From the NCBI GenBank assembly GCA_023245515.1, contig JAHFKE010000027.1, forward strand, positions 1 through 15,208: a stretch of 15,208 bases of DNA, written 5' to 3'. The translations under genes and the position numbers were made by a program. Within the stretch, counting starts at the first letter, position 1. Every line of letters begins with the position of its first letter. The notes below the pieces were generated by a model. The model did not search any database. It was given only the letters and a program-made list of their open reading frames with translations, and was not told the origin of the DNA. This DNA comes from Candidatus Levyibacteriota bacterium. Its GTDB lineage: Bacteria; Patescibacteriota; Microgenomatia; Levybacterales; UBA12049. Positions 1 through 6,368 of the stretch are shown here, one piece after another.

Positions 1-327
1 AATGAAGAAATTCAAAAAATTGCTGATCAACTTCTACCTATTGGTCGCGCATACGAATGGAATCAGGCGCTTATGGATTATGCGAGTCATGTTCTGAAGA
101 AAGAAAAGATACCTATTCCCAAACAGTCAAAATTTGCAGGCTCACACCGCTACTATCGCGGACAAGTTCTCAAAACACTTCTGGAGAAGAAAAAGATTTC
201 TTTGTCAGAGTTAGGAGCTAGTTTGAAAAAAGATTATGATAAAGAATGGTTGGCGCAGTTAGTTGCAGAACTAAGAGATGAGGGATTTATTCATTTGAAG
301 CAGAATTGGATCATTCTTGCTTCTTAA
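1..327 (+). CDS. MutY-like HhH-GPD DNA glycosylase, C-terminal part (5' end outside window)
   Basis: Only the last 108 codons are visible; the frame is open to base 1, so the ATG at 73 is internal. The stretch IGRAYEWNQALMDYASHVL matches the final helices of the HhH-GPD fold of A/G-specific adenine glycosylases, which excise adenine mispaired with 8-oxoguanine. In classical MutY/Nth proteins a four-cysteine [4Fe-4S] loop follows this segment. Here there is no cysteine at all; instead comes KEKIPIPKQSKFAGSHRYYRG, then a roughly 55-residue tail that looks like a small winged helix (LSELGASLKK...WLAQLVAELRDEGFI). Iron-sulphur-free HhH-GPD proteins with such a tail are, to my recollection, found in candidate-phylum genomes. 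The catalytic helix-hairpin-helix is upstream and unseen, so adenine specificity is inferred. No terminator is evident between its stop and the next gene, 86 bases on. Confidence 0.65.
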   Translation, partial: NEEIQKIADQLLPIGRAYEWNQALMDYASHVLKKEKIPIPKQSKFAGSHRYYRGQVLKTLLEKKKISLSELGASLKKDYDKEWLAQLVAELRDEGFIHLKQNWIILAS

Positions 328-401
328 TCCTGCTTTGCTCGTAGGTCGTAGACTTAACTGTTGTAGAGAATTAGGAAGTAACGAAAAATCCAGAATAATG
401 G

Positions 402-413
402 TATCATTAGCGT
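402..413 (+). promoter_or_regulatory. -10 box of a probable leaderless promoter for the ART-like gene
   Basis: TATCAT at 402-407 ends 6 bases before the ATG at 414, placing the expected transcription start on the A of the start codon. No convincing -35 box and no Shine-Dalgarno sequence are visible. Confidence 0.5.
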
Positions 414-1289
414 ATGTCTGAGGGAGCATCAGAAAGAGGAATTACAGGACCGGAAGCCGTAGTGCCGCCTGAGCCCTCAAAAGATTCTGCAGAATTAGAG
501 GGAAGATATACCGAGCAACGGCAAAGAATCAAATCTCTGTATGGAGATGTCGATGTGTGGCATGGGTCTGGGAGATATGAATTGAATGAAGCAGGTGAAA
601 TTGCTGATATTTTAGAAGGGGTTGTAGCAGCAGGAGCGCTTAACACTCACAAGGATGGGTGGGACACGAGTTTAGGTGAGACAGAAACAATATCCACAAC
701 GAGTATGCGACCGTATGCTGCTGGGTATGCCGACATGCACCAACAAGAAGGTGAGCAGCTAGAGTATCAAGATTTCCGATCAAATCCAGCATGGATAATG
801 AAAGCAGTTAGGAGAAGAACGCTACAAAGTCCAGCAGCAGCGCTAAGTTTTGTAAAGAATATTGGGAGATTAAAAAGTAAAATAAGTGGAGGGGATGCCC
901 ATGATTGGATAGCAAGGAAAACCGGGGATAGCCAAGCAGCTGGAGATCAAAAGGCTAGCGCATTTTTGCATCGTCGTTCATCAATACCTGGTAACTACCC
1001 AATTCTTTGGGGTATAAAACCAGACGCTTTCGATCCTGTCAAAACAGCCAAATTTGTTGAGAAAACTGAAAAACGAGCAGACACTCCAATTGCATTGAAT
1101 TCGGTTACTCATGTTGAGGTTCCTTTTGCACATATCCCAGAAACGCAAGAAGTTTTTGATAGGCATGGAATTACTGTCCCTATTATTCCCCGTGAGCTAG
1201 GAGAACGTTATAGTTCCGAGTTTAGCGATAGAGAATTAATTACAGGGAGTGGATTCAAGAAGGAGATTAATCAACCAACAACGAGATAG
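414..1289 (+). CDS. Hypothetical protein, possible ADP-ribosyltransferase-like fold
   Basis: A 291-residue soluble protein with no signal peptide or membrane segment. I do not recognise it as a named family. After a polar, disordered-looking N-terminus (residues 1-45) comes VDVWHGSGRYELNEAGEIADILEGVVAAG, which resembles the H-G-(S/T) strand and following helix of PARP/Tpt1-type ADP-ribosyltransferases (His50). Then comes ETISTTSMRPYAAGYADMH (residues 91-109, Tyr101), similar in layout to the second motif of that fold. A late strand THVEVPFAHIPE (232-243, Glu235) could supply the acidic residue of an H-Y-E triad. The helical middle (about 125-190) and basic patches are unassigned. The start is supported by a -10 box exactly 6 bases upstream. 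The neighbours (glycosylase before, MsrA converging after) give no functional clue. The fold assignment is an inference from motif spacing only. Confidence 0.6.
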   Translation: MSEGASERGITGPEAVVPPEPSKDSAELEGRYTEQRQRIKSLYGDVDVWHGSGRYELNEAGEIADILEGVVAAGALNTHKDGWDTSLGETETISTTSMRPYAAGYADMHQQEGEQLEYQDFRSNPAWIMKAVRRRTLQSPAAALSFVKNIGRLKSKISGGDAHDWIARKTGDSQAAGDQKASAFLHRRSSIPGNYPILWGIKPDAFDPVKTAKFVEKTEKRADTPIALNSVTHVEVPFAHIPETQEVFDRHGITVPIIPRELGERYSSEFSDRELITGSGFKKEINQPTTR

Positions 1290-1310
1290 TGTAGGTCTTG
1301 CTTCGTATCT

Positions 1311-1865
1311 CTATTTATATTCGTCCTTAACTTCTTTCTTAAAATGCTCCATGAGTTTTCTGACCTTCGGATCAATCACGAACATGCAGTAAGGGGCTGA
1401 TCGATGGGTTTCGTAGTAGTTCTCATGATATTCTTCAGCAGAGTAGAATTTTACATAAGGGACAATTTGCGTTACGATCTCGTCGTATTTCCCGCTTTTT
1501 TCTAGCTCCTCTTTCTTTTCCGTCGCGATTCTTTTTTGCTCGTCATCGTGATAGAAAATGGCTGACCTGTACTGTGTTCCACTATCATTGCCTTGCTTGT
1601 TAAGAGTGGTTGGGTCGTGTGTCGCGAAAAAGATATCGACTAAAGTTGTATAAGGAATAATATTAGGATCAAAAGTAACTTGAATTGCCTCAGCATGCCC
1701 CGTTCCTCCGCCTGAGACTTCCTCGTATGAGGGTGCGTCTTTATCTCCTCCCGTGTATCCGGGTATTACGCTCTCAACACCCTTGAGTCTTTGAAAGATT
1801 GCCTCAGTGCACCAGAAGCATCCACCGGCCAAGGTTGCAGTTCGAAGATTTTGATTGCTAGCCAT
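1311..1865 (-). CDS. msrA: Peptide methionine (S)-S-oxide reductase MsrA
   Basis: MsrA repairs oxidised proteins by reducing methionine-S-sulfoxide in the cytoplasm, using thioredoxin-type reductant. The family signature GGCFWCTEAIF lies at residues 14-24, with nucleophilic Cys16 and a second Cys19. Other conserved stretches follow: GVESVIPGYTGG, the TGHAEAIQVTFDP segment, and FFATHDPTTLNKQGNDSGTQYRSAIFY, which forms the substrate pocket. Near the C-terminus YCMFVIDPK carries a further cysteine that could act in recycling. At 184 residues it is a standard single-domain MsrA with no fused MsrB. The ATG at 1865 is preceded by TAGAAT with a 6-base gap, supporting this start. Its stop lies 21 bases from the converging upstream gene. 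With the nickel superoxide dismutase further along, it suggests exposure to oxidants. Confidence 0.97.
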   Translation of the reverse strand: MASNQNLRTATLAGGCFWCTEAIFQRLKGVESVIPGYTGGDKDAPSYEEVSGGGTGHAEAIQVTFDPNIIPYTTLVDIFFATHDPTTLNKQGNDSGTQYRSAIFYHDDEQKRIATEKKEELEKSGKYDEIVTQIVPYVKFYSAEEYHENYYETHRSAPYCMFVIDPKVRKLMEHFKKEVKDEYK

Positions 1866-1877
1866 AATACAATTCTA
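1866..1877 (-). promoter_or_regulatory. -10 box of probable leaderless msrA promoter
   Basis: On the minus strand TAGAAT (1877 to 1872) is followed by the six bases TGTATT and then the msrA ATG. The -35 region is weak (a TGA core near 1895-1900) and there is no Shine-Dalgarno sequence. Confidence 0.55.
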
Positions 1878-1932
1878 GCACACAGGCTATATTCTTCACG
1901 GGTCTTAGATTTCGAGTTTAAACAACTGAAGA

Positions 1933-2382
1933 TTACATCGACAGAGTTTTTGTCAGGAGAGTTTCTTTAGACCACCAGAATTCTTTACCATTGTTATCAA
2001 GTGCTGAGATTTTGTAATGGTACTTCTTGTTCTTCTTTAGATAGGAAACCAGATATGTAGTGGTGCCTGCGGGTATACTCCGAACGGCATGGATGTAATG
2101 ACCTTCTGTAACCTCTTTATAGTAGAGGTTGTATGATACGGCACCGTTAATTTGAGGGATGCTTATGGTCGCTTGGGCGAAAAGGCCTCTTGCTACGCTT
2201 ACTCCAGCAACGGATTGTGTCAAGCCTTTCTTGCTGACATCAGCTGTCAAAAAAAGAAACAGTGTCATGCAAGTGGTGATCAGGAGGACTCTGCGAAAAA
2301 GCATGACATGTCCACCGCTGGATGGTCTTTTTCGCCATGCAGTCTTAGTTCTTGGCATTGTTTTCTTCATTCCCTTTTTCAT
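1933..2382 (-). CDS. Membrane-anchored or secreted fibronectin type III-like protein
   Basis: 149 residues. A lysine/arginine-rich N-terminus (MKKGMKKTMPRTKTAWRKR) precedes a hydrophobic segment at about residues 30-48 (LLITTCMTLFLFLTADV). This reads as an uncleaved signal anchor or long signal peptide with the rest outside. Residues about 70-145 look like one fibronectin type III-like beta-sandwich: ISIPQINGAVSYNLYYKE opens it, AGTTTYLVSYLKKNKKYHYKISALD gives the typical F/G strands, and a WW pair follows. No catalytic motif is seen; adhesion or a structural surface role is a guess. The first ATG is chosen because a -10-like hexamer and a perfect TTGACA lie upstream. An internal ATG at about residue 27 would give a more typical signal peptide. 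Confidence 0.6.
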   Translation of the reverse strand: MKKGMKKTMPRTKTAWRKRPSSGGHVMLFRRVLLITTCMTLFLFLTADVSKKGLTQSVAGVSVARGLFAQATISIPQINGAVSYNLYYKEVTEGHYIHAVRSIPAGTTTYLVSYLKKNKKYHYKISALDNNGKEFWWSKETLLTKTLSM

Positions 2383-2419
2383 ACATTAACAGTACACAAT
2401 ATATTGCCTCTTTTGTCAA
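2383..2419 (-). promoter_or_regulatory. Promoter of the FnIII-like gene
   Basis: On the minus strand a perfect TTGACA lies at 2419-2414. It can be paired with TGTACT (2396-2391, 17-bp spacer, start about 2 bases before the ATG). It can also be paired with TACTGT (2394-2389, 19-bp spacer, 6-base gap to the ATG). Either choice gives a nearly or fully leaderless mRNA. The -35 box lies just beyond the mscS stop. Confidence 0.55.
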
Positions 2420-2426
2420 TAGTCCT

Positions 2427-3245
2427 TTATCCGATTTTTATCTTATGTTTCTCAAATCCCTTTTTCACAATATATCTGTACTTTCTGGCTATTTCGAGTC
2501 TGCGAGAAGGGTAGGTAAATATGCTGACACGTATTCCGATATGTCCGAATGTCTGAAAGCTTTCGATGCCATTTATTTTTGAATCTGGCAAGAGATATCT
2601 CCCTAGTTCTTCATCCTCCTCAAGTAATCTCAGTGAGTCATTCGCAATTTTTAGAACATCATCAATTTTCTGGTCTGCTTTCACGACAAGGTCTATTTGG
2701 ATACTTGACTTGGGGCGGGAGAGATTGACGAACTTTTTAATCTTACCATTAGGAATGACATATAAAGCCCCGTCAAGATAAGAGCGTACAGAAGTTGTGC
2801 GGATGCCAATTTTTTCAACGACACCCTCCACAATGAACATGTCTTTGGGGTCATCATCGATTTTTACGTAGTCGCCTATGGCGATTGAATCAAGACCAAG
2901 GAGGAAAAGTCCACTCAAAACGTCCTCAATAATAGAGCGGGAACTGATACTAATGACCACGCCGATGACAGCGGCCGAAGCCAGAAGAGGGGTCAGATCT
3001 ATTTTGAGAAGAGTGAAAATCGTATATATGGCAATGGCGTAGACAACGATGGTGATAGTATTTCTAAAGAAGGCCACATAAGAGCGAGTTCTTCTGTTGT
3101 CAAAATGCTTTGGAACCTTAATAAAGGACTTGAGTAGAAGGTCTGCAATCATTGCTGCTAAGAGGGTGATTGCGATAAGAAGAGCGGCTTGTGCTGCTCC
3201 ATGACTCACAGTATAACTAAGGTTAAAAGGAAGGTTAAGGTTCAT
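2427..3245 (-). CDS. mscS: MscS-family mechanosensitive ion channel
   Basis: Small-conductance mechanosensitive channel that opens under membrane tension to release solutes on hypo-osmotic shock. From the chosen start (272 residues) there are three membrane segments. The third is the glycine/alanine-containing pore helix LLASAAVIGVVISISSRSIIEDVLSGLFLL, followed by the beta domain (GLDSIAIGDYVKI, then VVEKIGIRTTSVRS, then IPNGKI with the NLSR strand) and a C-terminal alpha/beta domain (IRVSIFTYPSRR). The length is close to E. coli MscS (286). The frame is open to a TTG at 3281 and an ATG at 3257. I choose the ATG at 3245 because TTGACT (3281-3276), a 17-bp spacer and TATGCT (3258-3253) form a promoter that starts at this codon. 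That puts the upstream candidates inside or before the promoter. Confidence 0.9.
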   Translation of the reverse strand: MNLNLPFNLSYTVSHGAAQAALLIAITLLAAMIADLLLKSFIKVPKHFDNRRTRSYVAFFRNTITIVVYAIAIYTIFTLLKIDLTPLLASAAVIGVVISISSRSIIEDVLSGLFLLGLDSIAIGDYVKIDDDPKDMFIVEGVVEKIGIRTTSVRSYLDGALYVIPNGKIKKFVNLSRPKSSIQIDLVVKADQKIDDVLKIANDSLRLLEEDEELGRYLLPDSKINGIESFQTFGHIGIRVSIFTYPSRRLEIARKYRYIVKKGFEKHKIKIG

Positions 3246-3281
3246 CTCTTTAAGCATAAAATGATGACGGAACAAAGTCAA
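3246..3281 (-). promoter_or_regulatory. mscS promoter (leaderless)
   Basis: Minus-strand TTGACT at 3281-3276, 17-bp spacer, TATGCT at 3258-3253, then 7 bases to the ATG at 3245. The spacing is ideal for a housekeeping sigma factor. The transcript would begin on or one base before the start codon. Confidence 0.6.
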
Positions 3282-3292
3282 GGAAGTTCATG

Positions 3293-3309
3293 AGTGCACT
3301 TCTAGCACT
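3293..3309. promoter_or_regulatory. Candidate operator (AGTGC inverted repeat) overlapping the clpB -35 box
   Basis: AGTGC (3293-3297) and GCACT (3305-3309) form a 5-bp inverted repeat around a 7-bp spacer. The second arm touches the first base of the clpB -35 hexamer. The same stretch also contains a direct repeat of GCACTT (3296-3301 and 3305-3310). The half sites (GAGTGC, TAGCACT) resemble the arms of the HrcA/CIRCE heat-shock operator but in reversed order, so identity with CIRCE is not claimed. The position between divergent clpB and mscS promoters suits a regulator. Confidence 0.3.
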
Positions 3310-3343
3310 TGACATATTTGACTGCCAATTATAGAATATCTCT
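3309..3343 (+). promoter_or_regulatory. clpB promoter, near consensus and leaderless
   Basis: TTGACA (3309-3314), a spacer of exactly 17 bp, TAGAAT (3332-3337), then 6 bases to the ATG at 3344. Eleven of twelve consensus bases match. The expected start point is the A of the ATG, and there is no Shine-Dalgarno sequence. Confidence 0.75.
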
Positions 3344-5512
3344 ATGGACAATATTCAGGATATGCTGAAGCCGGTTTCACCCGAGGAGGCGTTGAAAAAA
3401 TTTACGATTAACCTCACAGAGTCTGCAAAACAAAGCAAGATTGATCCTGTAATCGGGCGCGAGGTTGAAATCCGTCGCGTCATGGAGATTTTGTCGCGTC
3501 GCACCAAAAATAATCCAATTCTGATTGGAGATCCGGGTGTCGGGAAGACCGCAATTGTTGAGGGGCTTGCTCAGAAGATCATAGAAGGATTAGTCCCAAG
3601 CTCGCTTAAGGACAAGGAAGTGCTTGTGCTTGATTTTGCACAACTTTTGGCTGGTGCGAAGTTTCGGGGAGAATTTGAAGAAAGACTTAAAGCTGTTATT
3701 AAGGCAGTTGAAGATTCAAACGGCAAATATGTCATGTTTATTGACGAACTCCATACCTTAGTCGGGGGCGGTGCAGCGGAAGGTTCGACTGATGCGGCCA
3801 ATATGCTCAAGCCTGCCTTGGCTCGAGGCTCGCTTCGCATGATTGGTGCGACGACTGTTAGTGAGTATAGAAAATACATAGAAAAAGATCCGGCGCTGGC
3901 AAGGCGTTTTCAGCCTGTCATGATTGACGAGCCGACCATTGAAGATACGATCTCAATTCTCCGGGGCATTAAGCAAAAGTACGAGATTCATCATGGAATC
4001 CGCATCACCGACAACGCGATCATCGCGGCAGCCAGACTTTCCGCGCAGTATATTCCACAACGTTTTTTACCTGACAAGGCGATTGACCTGATTGATGAGG
4101 CAGCAGCTGCTATCAAAATTGAAACTGAGAGTATGCCGGCCGAACTGGACGCACTGAAGCGTAAGATTACCCAGATTGAGATCGAACTTGCAGCACTCAG
4201 GAAGGAGAAGAGCGAGATGGGCAAGGGGCGAAAGGCGCATCAGGAGAAAGAGTTGGAGTCATTACAAAAAGAAGCTACTACCTTGGAAGAACGGTGGAAG
4301 AAGCAGAAGGAGACGATTCAAAAAATTCAGGATTTACGAGCCAAGATTGACGCATATCGCATTGAGCTGGAGCAGGCAGAGCGAGATGTAGACTTGCAGA
4401 AAGCTGCGGAGATCAAGTATGGCAAGATACCTGAGTTTGAAAAGAAACTGAAGGAATTACATGACGCGTGGGACAAGATTCCAGCTGATGAGCGAGTGCT
4501 TCGAGAAGAAGTCGATGAAGATGACGTCGCCAAGGTAGTCGCCCGGTGGACAGGTATTCCGGTACAACGCATGCTTGCTAGCGAATCGGAGCGTCTCCTT
4601 AATCTTGAAGATGAGCTAAAGAGTCAGGTAATCGGACAGGAAGAGGCTATTGAAGTAATAAGCCGCGCCATCAGGAGATCCCGTTCGGGTCTGAGTGGTG
4701 AGAACAGACCAATCGGTTCGTTCCTTTTCTTAGGGCCTACGGGTGTTGGGAAGACAGAGACAGCAAAAGCCCTTGCTCGAATTCTCTTTAGCGATGAGCA
4801 CGCGATTACGAGAATTGATATGAGTGAATATATGGAGTCGCACAGTGTCGCCAGACTTATTGGTGCGCCTCCAGGGTATGTGGGTTATGAAGAAGGCGGA
4901 CAGTTGACAGAGGCTGTCCGAAGGAAGCCTTATTCAATTGTGCTTTTTGATGAAATCGAAAAAGCCCATCCGCAGGTATTCAACATCTTCCTCCAAATTT
5001 TTGATGAGGGGAGACTTACTGATAACAAAGGCATGACGGTGGATTTTCGCAATACGATTATTATTATGACGAGCAACTTGGCCGCGTCAAACGCGGTTTC
5101 ACTCGAAACTGAAAAAGGTGCCAAGTCAAACTTGGCTGAACTAAAGGCGATAAAAAAGAGAGAGATCTGGGAAGTACTTCATAAGCATTTCAAGCCGGAG
5201 TTTCTTAATAGATTGGAATCCGTCGTGATCTATAACACGCTTTCTGCCAGAGATATCCTCAAGATTGCTGAACAGCAATTGGAAGATGTGAAAAAGAGAA
5301 TGCTTGAGAATGATATTGATCTTCAGATTGATGATGACCTCGCCATGCACTTTGCCGAAATTGGCTATGACCCTATCTTTGGCGCCAGGCCATTGCGTCG
5401 TGCAATTGAAGAAAAACTGGTTGATGAAATCGCTATGAGGATTATCGAAGGAACTATTAAGTCGGGAGATGTCATCGAGCCGAAGGTGAAGGATGGGAAA
5501 TTAGTGCTATAA
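3344..5512 (+). CDS. clpB: ClpB-type AAA+ disaggregase lacking the N-terminal domain
   Basis: Hexameric cytosolic unfoldase that pulls proteins out of aggregates, usually with DnaK. It is 722 residues, against about 860 for full-length ClpB. D1 has Walker A GDPGVGKT (62-69), Walker B MFIDE (131-135) and the arginine-finger region ARRF (186-189). A long coiled-coil middle domain runs about 262-395, typical of ClpB. D2 has GPTGVGKT (464-471), VLFDE (533-537) and the C-terminal GARPLRRAIE sensor. The D2 region has no IGF/VGF loop, so ClpP docking is unlikely; this and the long middle domain favour ClpB over ClpC/ClpA. The substrate-binding Clp_N repeats are absent. The near-consensus promoter 35 bp upstream shows that this is the true start and not a missed 5' end. 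The D1 pore loop reads KFRG (usually KYRG); the D2 pore GYVGYEEGG is intact. The stop overlaps the -10 box of the next gene. Confidence 0.93.
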   Translation: MDNIQDMLKPVSPEEALKKFTINLTESAKQSKIDPVIGREVEIRRVMEILSRRTKNNPILIGDPGVGKTAIVEGLAQKIIEGLVPSSLKDKEVLVLDFAQLLAGAKFRGEFEERLKAVIKAVEDSNGKYVMFIDELHTLVGGGAAEGSTDAANMLKPALARGSLRMIGATTVSEYRKYIEKDPALARRFQPVMIDEPTIEDTISILRGIKQKYEIHHGIRITDNAIIAAARLSAQYIPQRFLPDKAIDLIDEAAAAIKIETESMPAELDALKRKITQIEIELAALRKEKSEMGKGRKAHQEKELESLQKEATTLEERWKKQKETIQKIQDLRAKIDAYRIELEQAERDVDLQKAAEIKYGKIPEFEKKLKELHDAWDKIPADERVLREEVDEDDVAKVVARWTGIPVQRMLASESERLLNLEDELKSQVIGQEEAIEVISRAIRRSRSGLSGENRPIGSFLFLGPTGVGKTETAKALARILFSDEHAITRIDMSEYMESHSVARLIGAPPGYVGYEEGGQLTEAVRRKPYSIVLFDEIEKAHPQVFNIFLQIFDEGRLTDNKGMTVDFRNTIIIMTSNLAASNAVSLETEKGAKSNLAELKAIKKREIWEVLHKHFKPEFLNRLESVVIYNTLSARDILKIAEQQLEDVKKRMLENDIDLQIDDDLAMHFAEIGYDPIFGARPLRRAIEEKLVDEIAMRIIEGTIKSGDVIEPKVKDGKLVL
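5463..5487 (+). repeat. 25-bp perfect direct repeat, copy 1 (inside clpB 3' end)
   Basis: These 25 bases are identical to 6319-6343, 856 bases downstream. They are the longest identical block within the two 117-bp copies of the clpB 3' end that flank the CheD-like gene. This is a candidate recombination or attachment site. Confidence 0.55.
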
Positions 5513-5519
5513 TATTAAT
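5508..5519 (+). promoter_or_regulatory. Consensus -10 box of the CheD-like gene
   Basis: A perfect TATAAT at 5508-5513 overlaps the clpB stop codon (TAA at 5510-5512) and ends 6 bases before the ATG at 5520. The -35 region is poor. This gives the gene its own leaderless transcript despite lying 7 bases behind clpB. Confidence 0.55.
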
Positions 5520-6185
5520 ATGGATGAGAGAGCAGAAATAAAAACAATTAAAGATGAGGATCTAGGTAGGGATAGTTTAAACCTAAACGTGGAAGAACCT
5601 TCCAAAGATAAGCATATGCTTGTACCAGGTGTTGAAGGTATAGAATTTATAGATGATACTGAAGAAATGATTGGGGTTGGCATGGGAGAATATGCTGTTA
5701 CATCTGCTGAAAATTCTAACCCAACTCTTAAAACAGTAGGTGTAGGACCCTGTGTCGCTGTAGCATTATCGGCTCCTGATAGTAAGGTGGCGGGATTAAT
5801 GCATGTTCCTGCGTGGGAGACCTCTGAGGAATTACAACAATTTCGCGAAACAGGATTACAAACACTTATCGCTACCATGAAGCGGAATGGTCTCTCAGAG
5901 CAAGAGGTGAATCAGCTTGTTGTTGATATCGTTGGTGGAGATGACGGTGATAAGCTTCCAGATGTTATATTGGATACTTTAAGTCTATTAGGAGTCAATA
6001 AAATAAGAAACAATGCACGAAGTTCAGGAGTGTCTTATCAGGTTGCGTTGGATGCTGAGACTGGCAAATTATATAATCTTAAGAACATTAAGCCAGACAA
6101 ATCAGACAGTGCAGGAGCAGCTGCTTTAAGGTCATTTTATTCTACTGAAATAACAAATGTAAAAGATACAAGAAGTCTTGGGTGA
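5520..6185 (+). CDS. CheD-like protein (probable Cys-His deamidase fold), orphan
   Basis: 221 residues, no signal peptide. After an acidic leader (1-50) comes MGEYAVTS...LKTVGVGPCVAVALSAPDSKVAGLMHVP (residues 55-97). This matches the core of CheD, the chemoreceptor glutamine deamidase: a T-x-G-x-G-x-C nucleophile (Cys78, with Thr72 nearby), then GG/AG-(L/M)-x-H (His95). The rest also follows CheD layout: a helical part with ELQQFRETGLQTLIATMKRNGL, a VVDIVGGDDGD stretch in place of the CheD glycine turn, a LDTLSLLGVNKI helix, and VALDAETGKLYNL like the CheD C-terminal strands. No chemotaxis gene is visible in the window, so receptor deamidation is doubtful. CNF1-type and BLF1-type toxins share this fold, so a protein-modifying role is possible but is inference. 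The gene is bracketed by two copies of the clpB 3' end, suggesting it was inserted there. Confidence 0.6.
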   Translation: MDERAEIKTIKDEDLGRDSLNLNVEEPSKDKHMLVPGVEGIEFIDDTEEMIGVGMGEYAVTSAENSNPTLKTVGVGPCVAVALSAPDSKVAGLMHVPAWETSEELQQFRETGLQTLIATMKRNGLSEQEVNQLVVDIVGGDDGDKLPDVILDTLSLLGVNKIRNNARSSGVSYQVALDAETGKLYNLKNIKPDKSDSAGAAALRSFYSTEITNVKDTRSLG

Positions 6186-6211
6186 AAGCTACACATAAAT
6201 AAAGCATTAGC

Positions 6212-6230
6212 AGGATTGTTTTATTATCCT
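6212..6230 (+). terminator. Weak hairpin after the CheD-like gene, possible terminator
   Basis: AGGAT (6212-6216) pairs with ATCCT (6226-6230) around a 9-base loop, and the sequence continues TTATT. The stem is only 5 bp and AT-rich and the U-tract is broken, so termination is doubtful. Confidence 0.25.
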
Positions 6231-6251
6231 TTATTCTGCGATCTTCTATGA

Positions 6252-6368
6252 CGTCGTGCAATCGAAGAAAAGCTAGTCGACGAGATCGCAATGAGAATTA
6301 TTGAGGGAAATATAAAACCGGGAGATGTCATCGAGCCGAAGGTTGAGGGGGAGAAGATAGTGATTTAA
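6252..6368 (+). pseudogene. Displaced 3' end of a clpB gene (last 39 codons)
   Basis: This stretch encodes RRAIEEKLVDEIAMRIIEG...GDVIEPKV...KIVI and stop. It matches the last 38 residues of the upstream clpB at 31 positions and has exactly the same length (117 nt including the stop). At the DNA level 94 of 117 bases agree, and 14 of the 23 differences are synonymous. A 25-base block is identical. An in-frame TGA sits directly upstream (6249-6251), and the 7-mer CTATGAC (6246-6252) also occurs in clpB 25 bases before the matching point, suggesting a small deletion at the edge. There is no start codon or promoter, so it is not expressed as a protein. The synonymous pattern means it diverged while still part of a working clpB, probably before the insertion event. 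Confidence 0.85.
6319..6343 (+). repeat. 25-bp perfect direct repeat, copy 2 (inside clpB remnant)
   Basis: Identical to 5463-5487. Together the copies bracket the CheD-like gene; see the clpB remnant. Confidence 0.55.

Noticed and set aside
2152..2582. Open frames on the plus strand opposite the FnIII and mscS genes
   Set aside because: They are antisense shadows with low-complexity, hydrophobic or serine-rich translations, and no promoter or family motif.
3309..3343. A CtsR (GGTCAAA) operator at clpB
   Set aside because: Only single TTGAC words are present, and they are explained by the -35 box.
6186..6251. A further clpB homologous stretch upstream of the remnant
   Set aside because: Only CTATGAC and scattered bases agree with clpB, which is too little to claim beyond a possible deletion scar.
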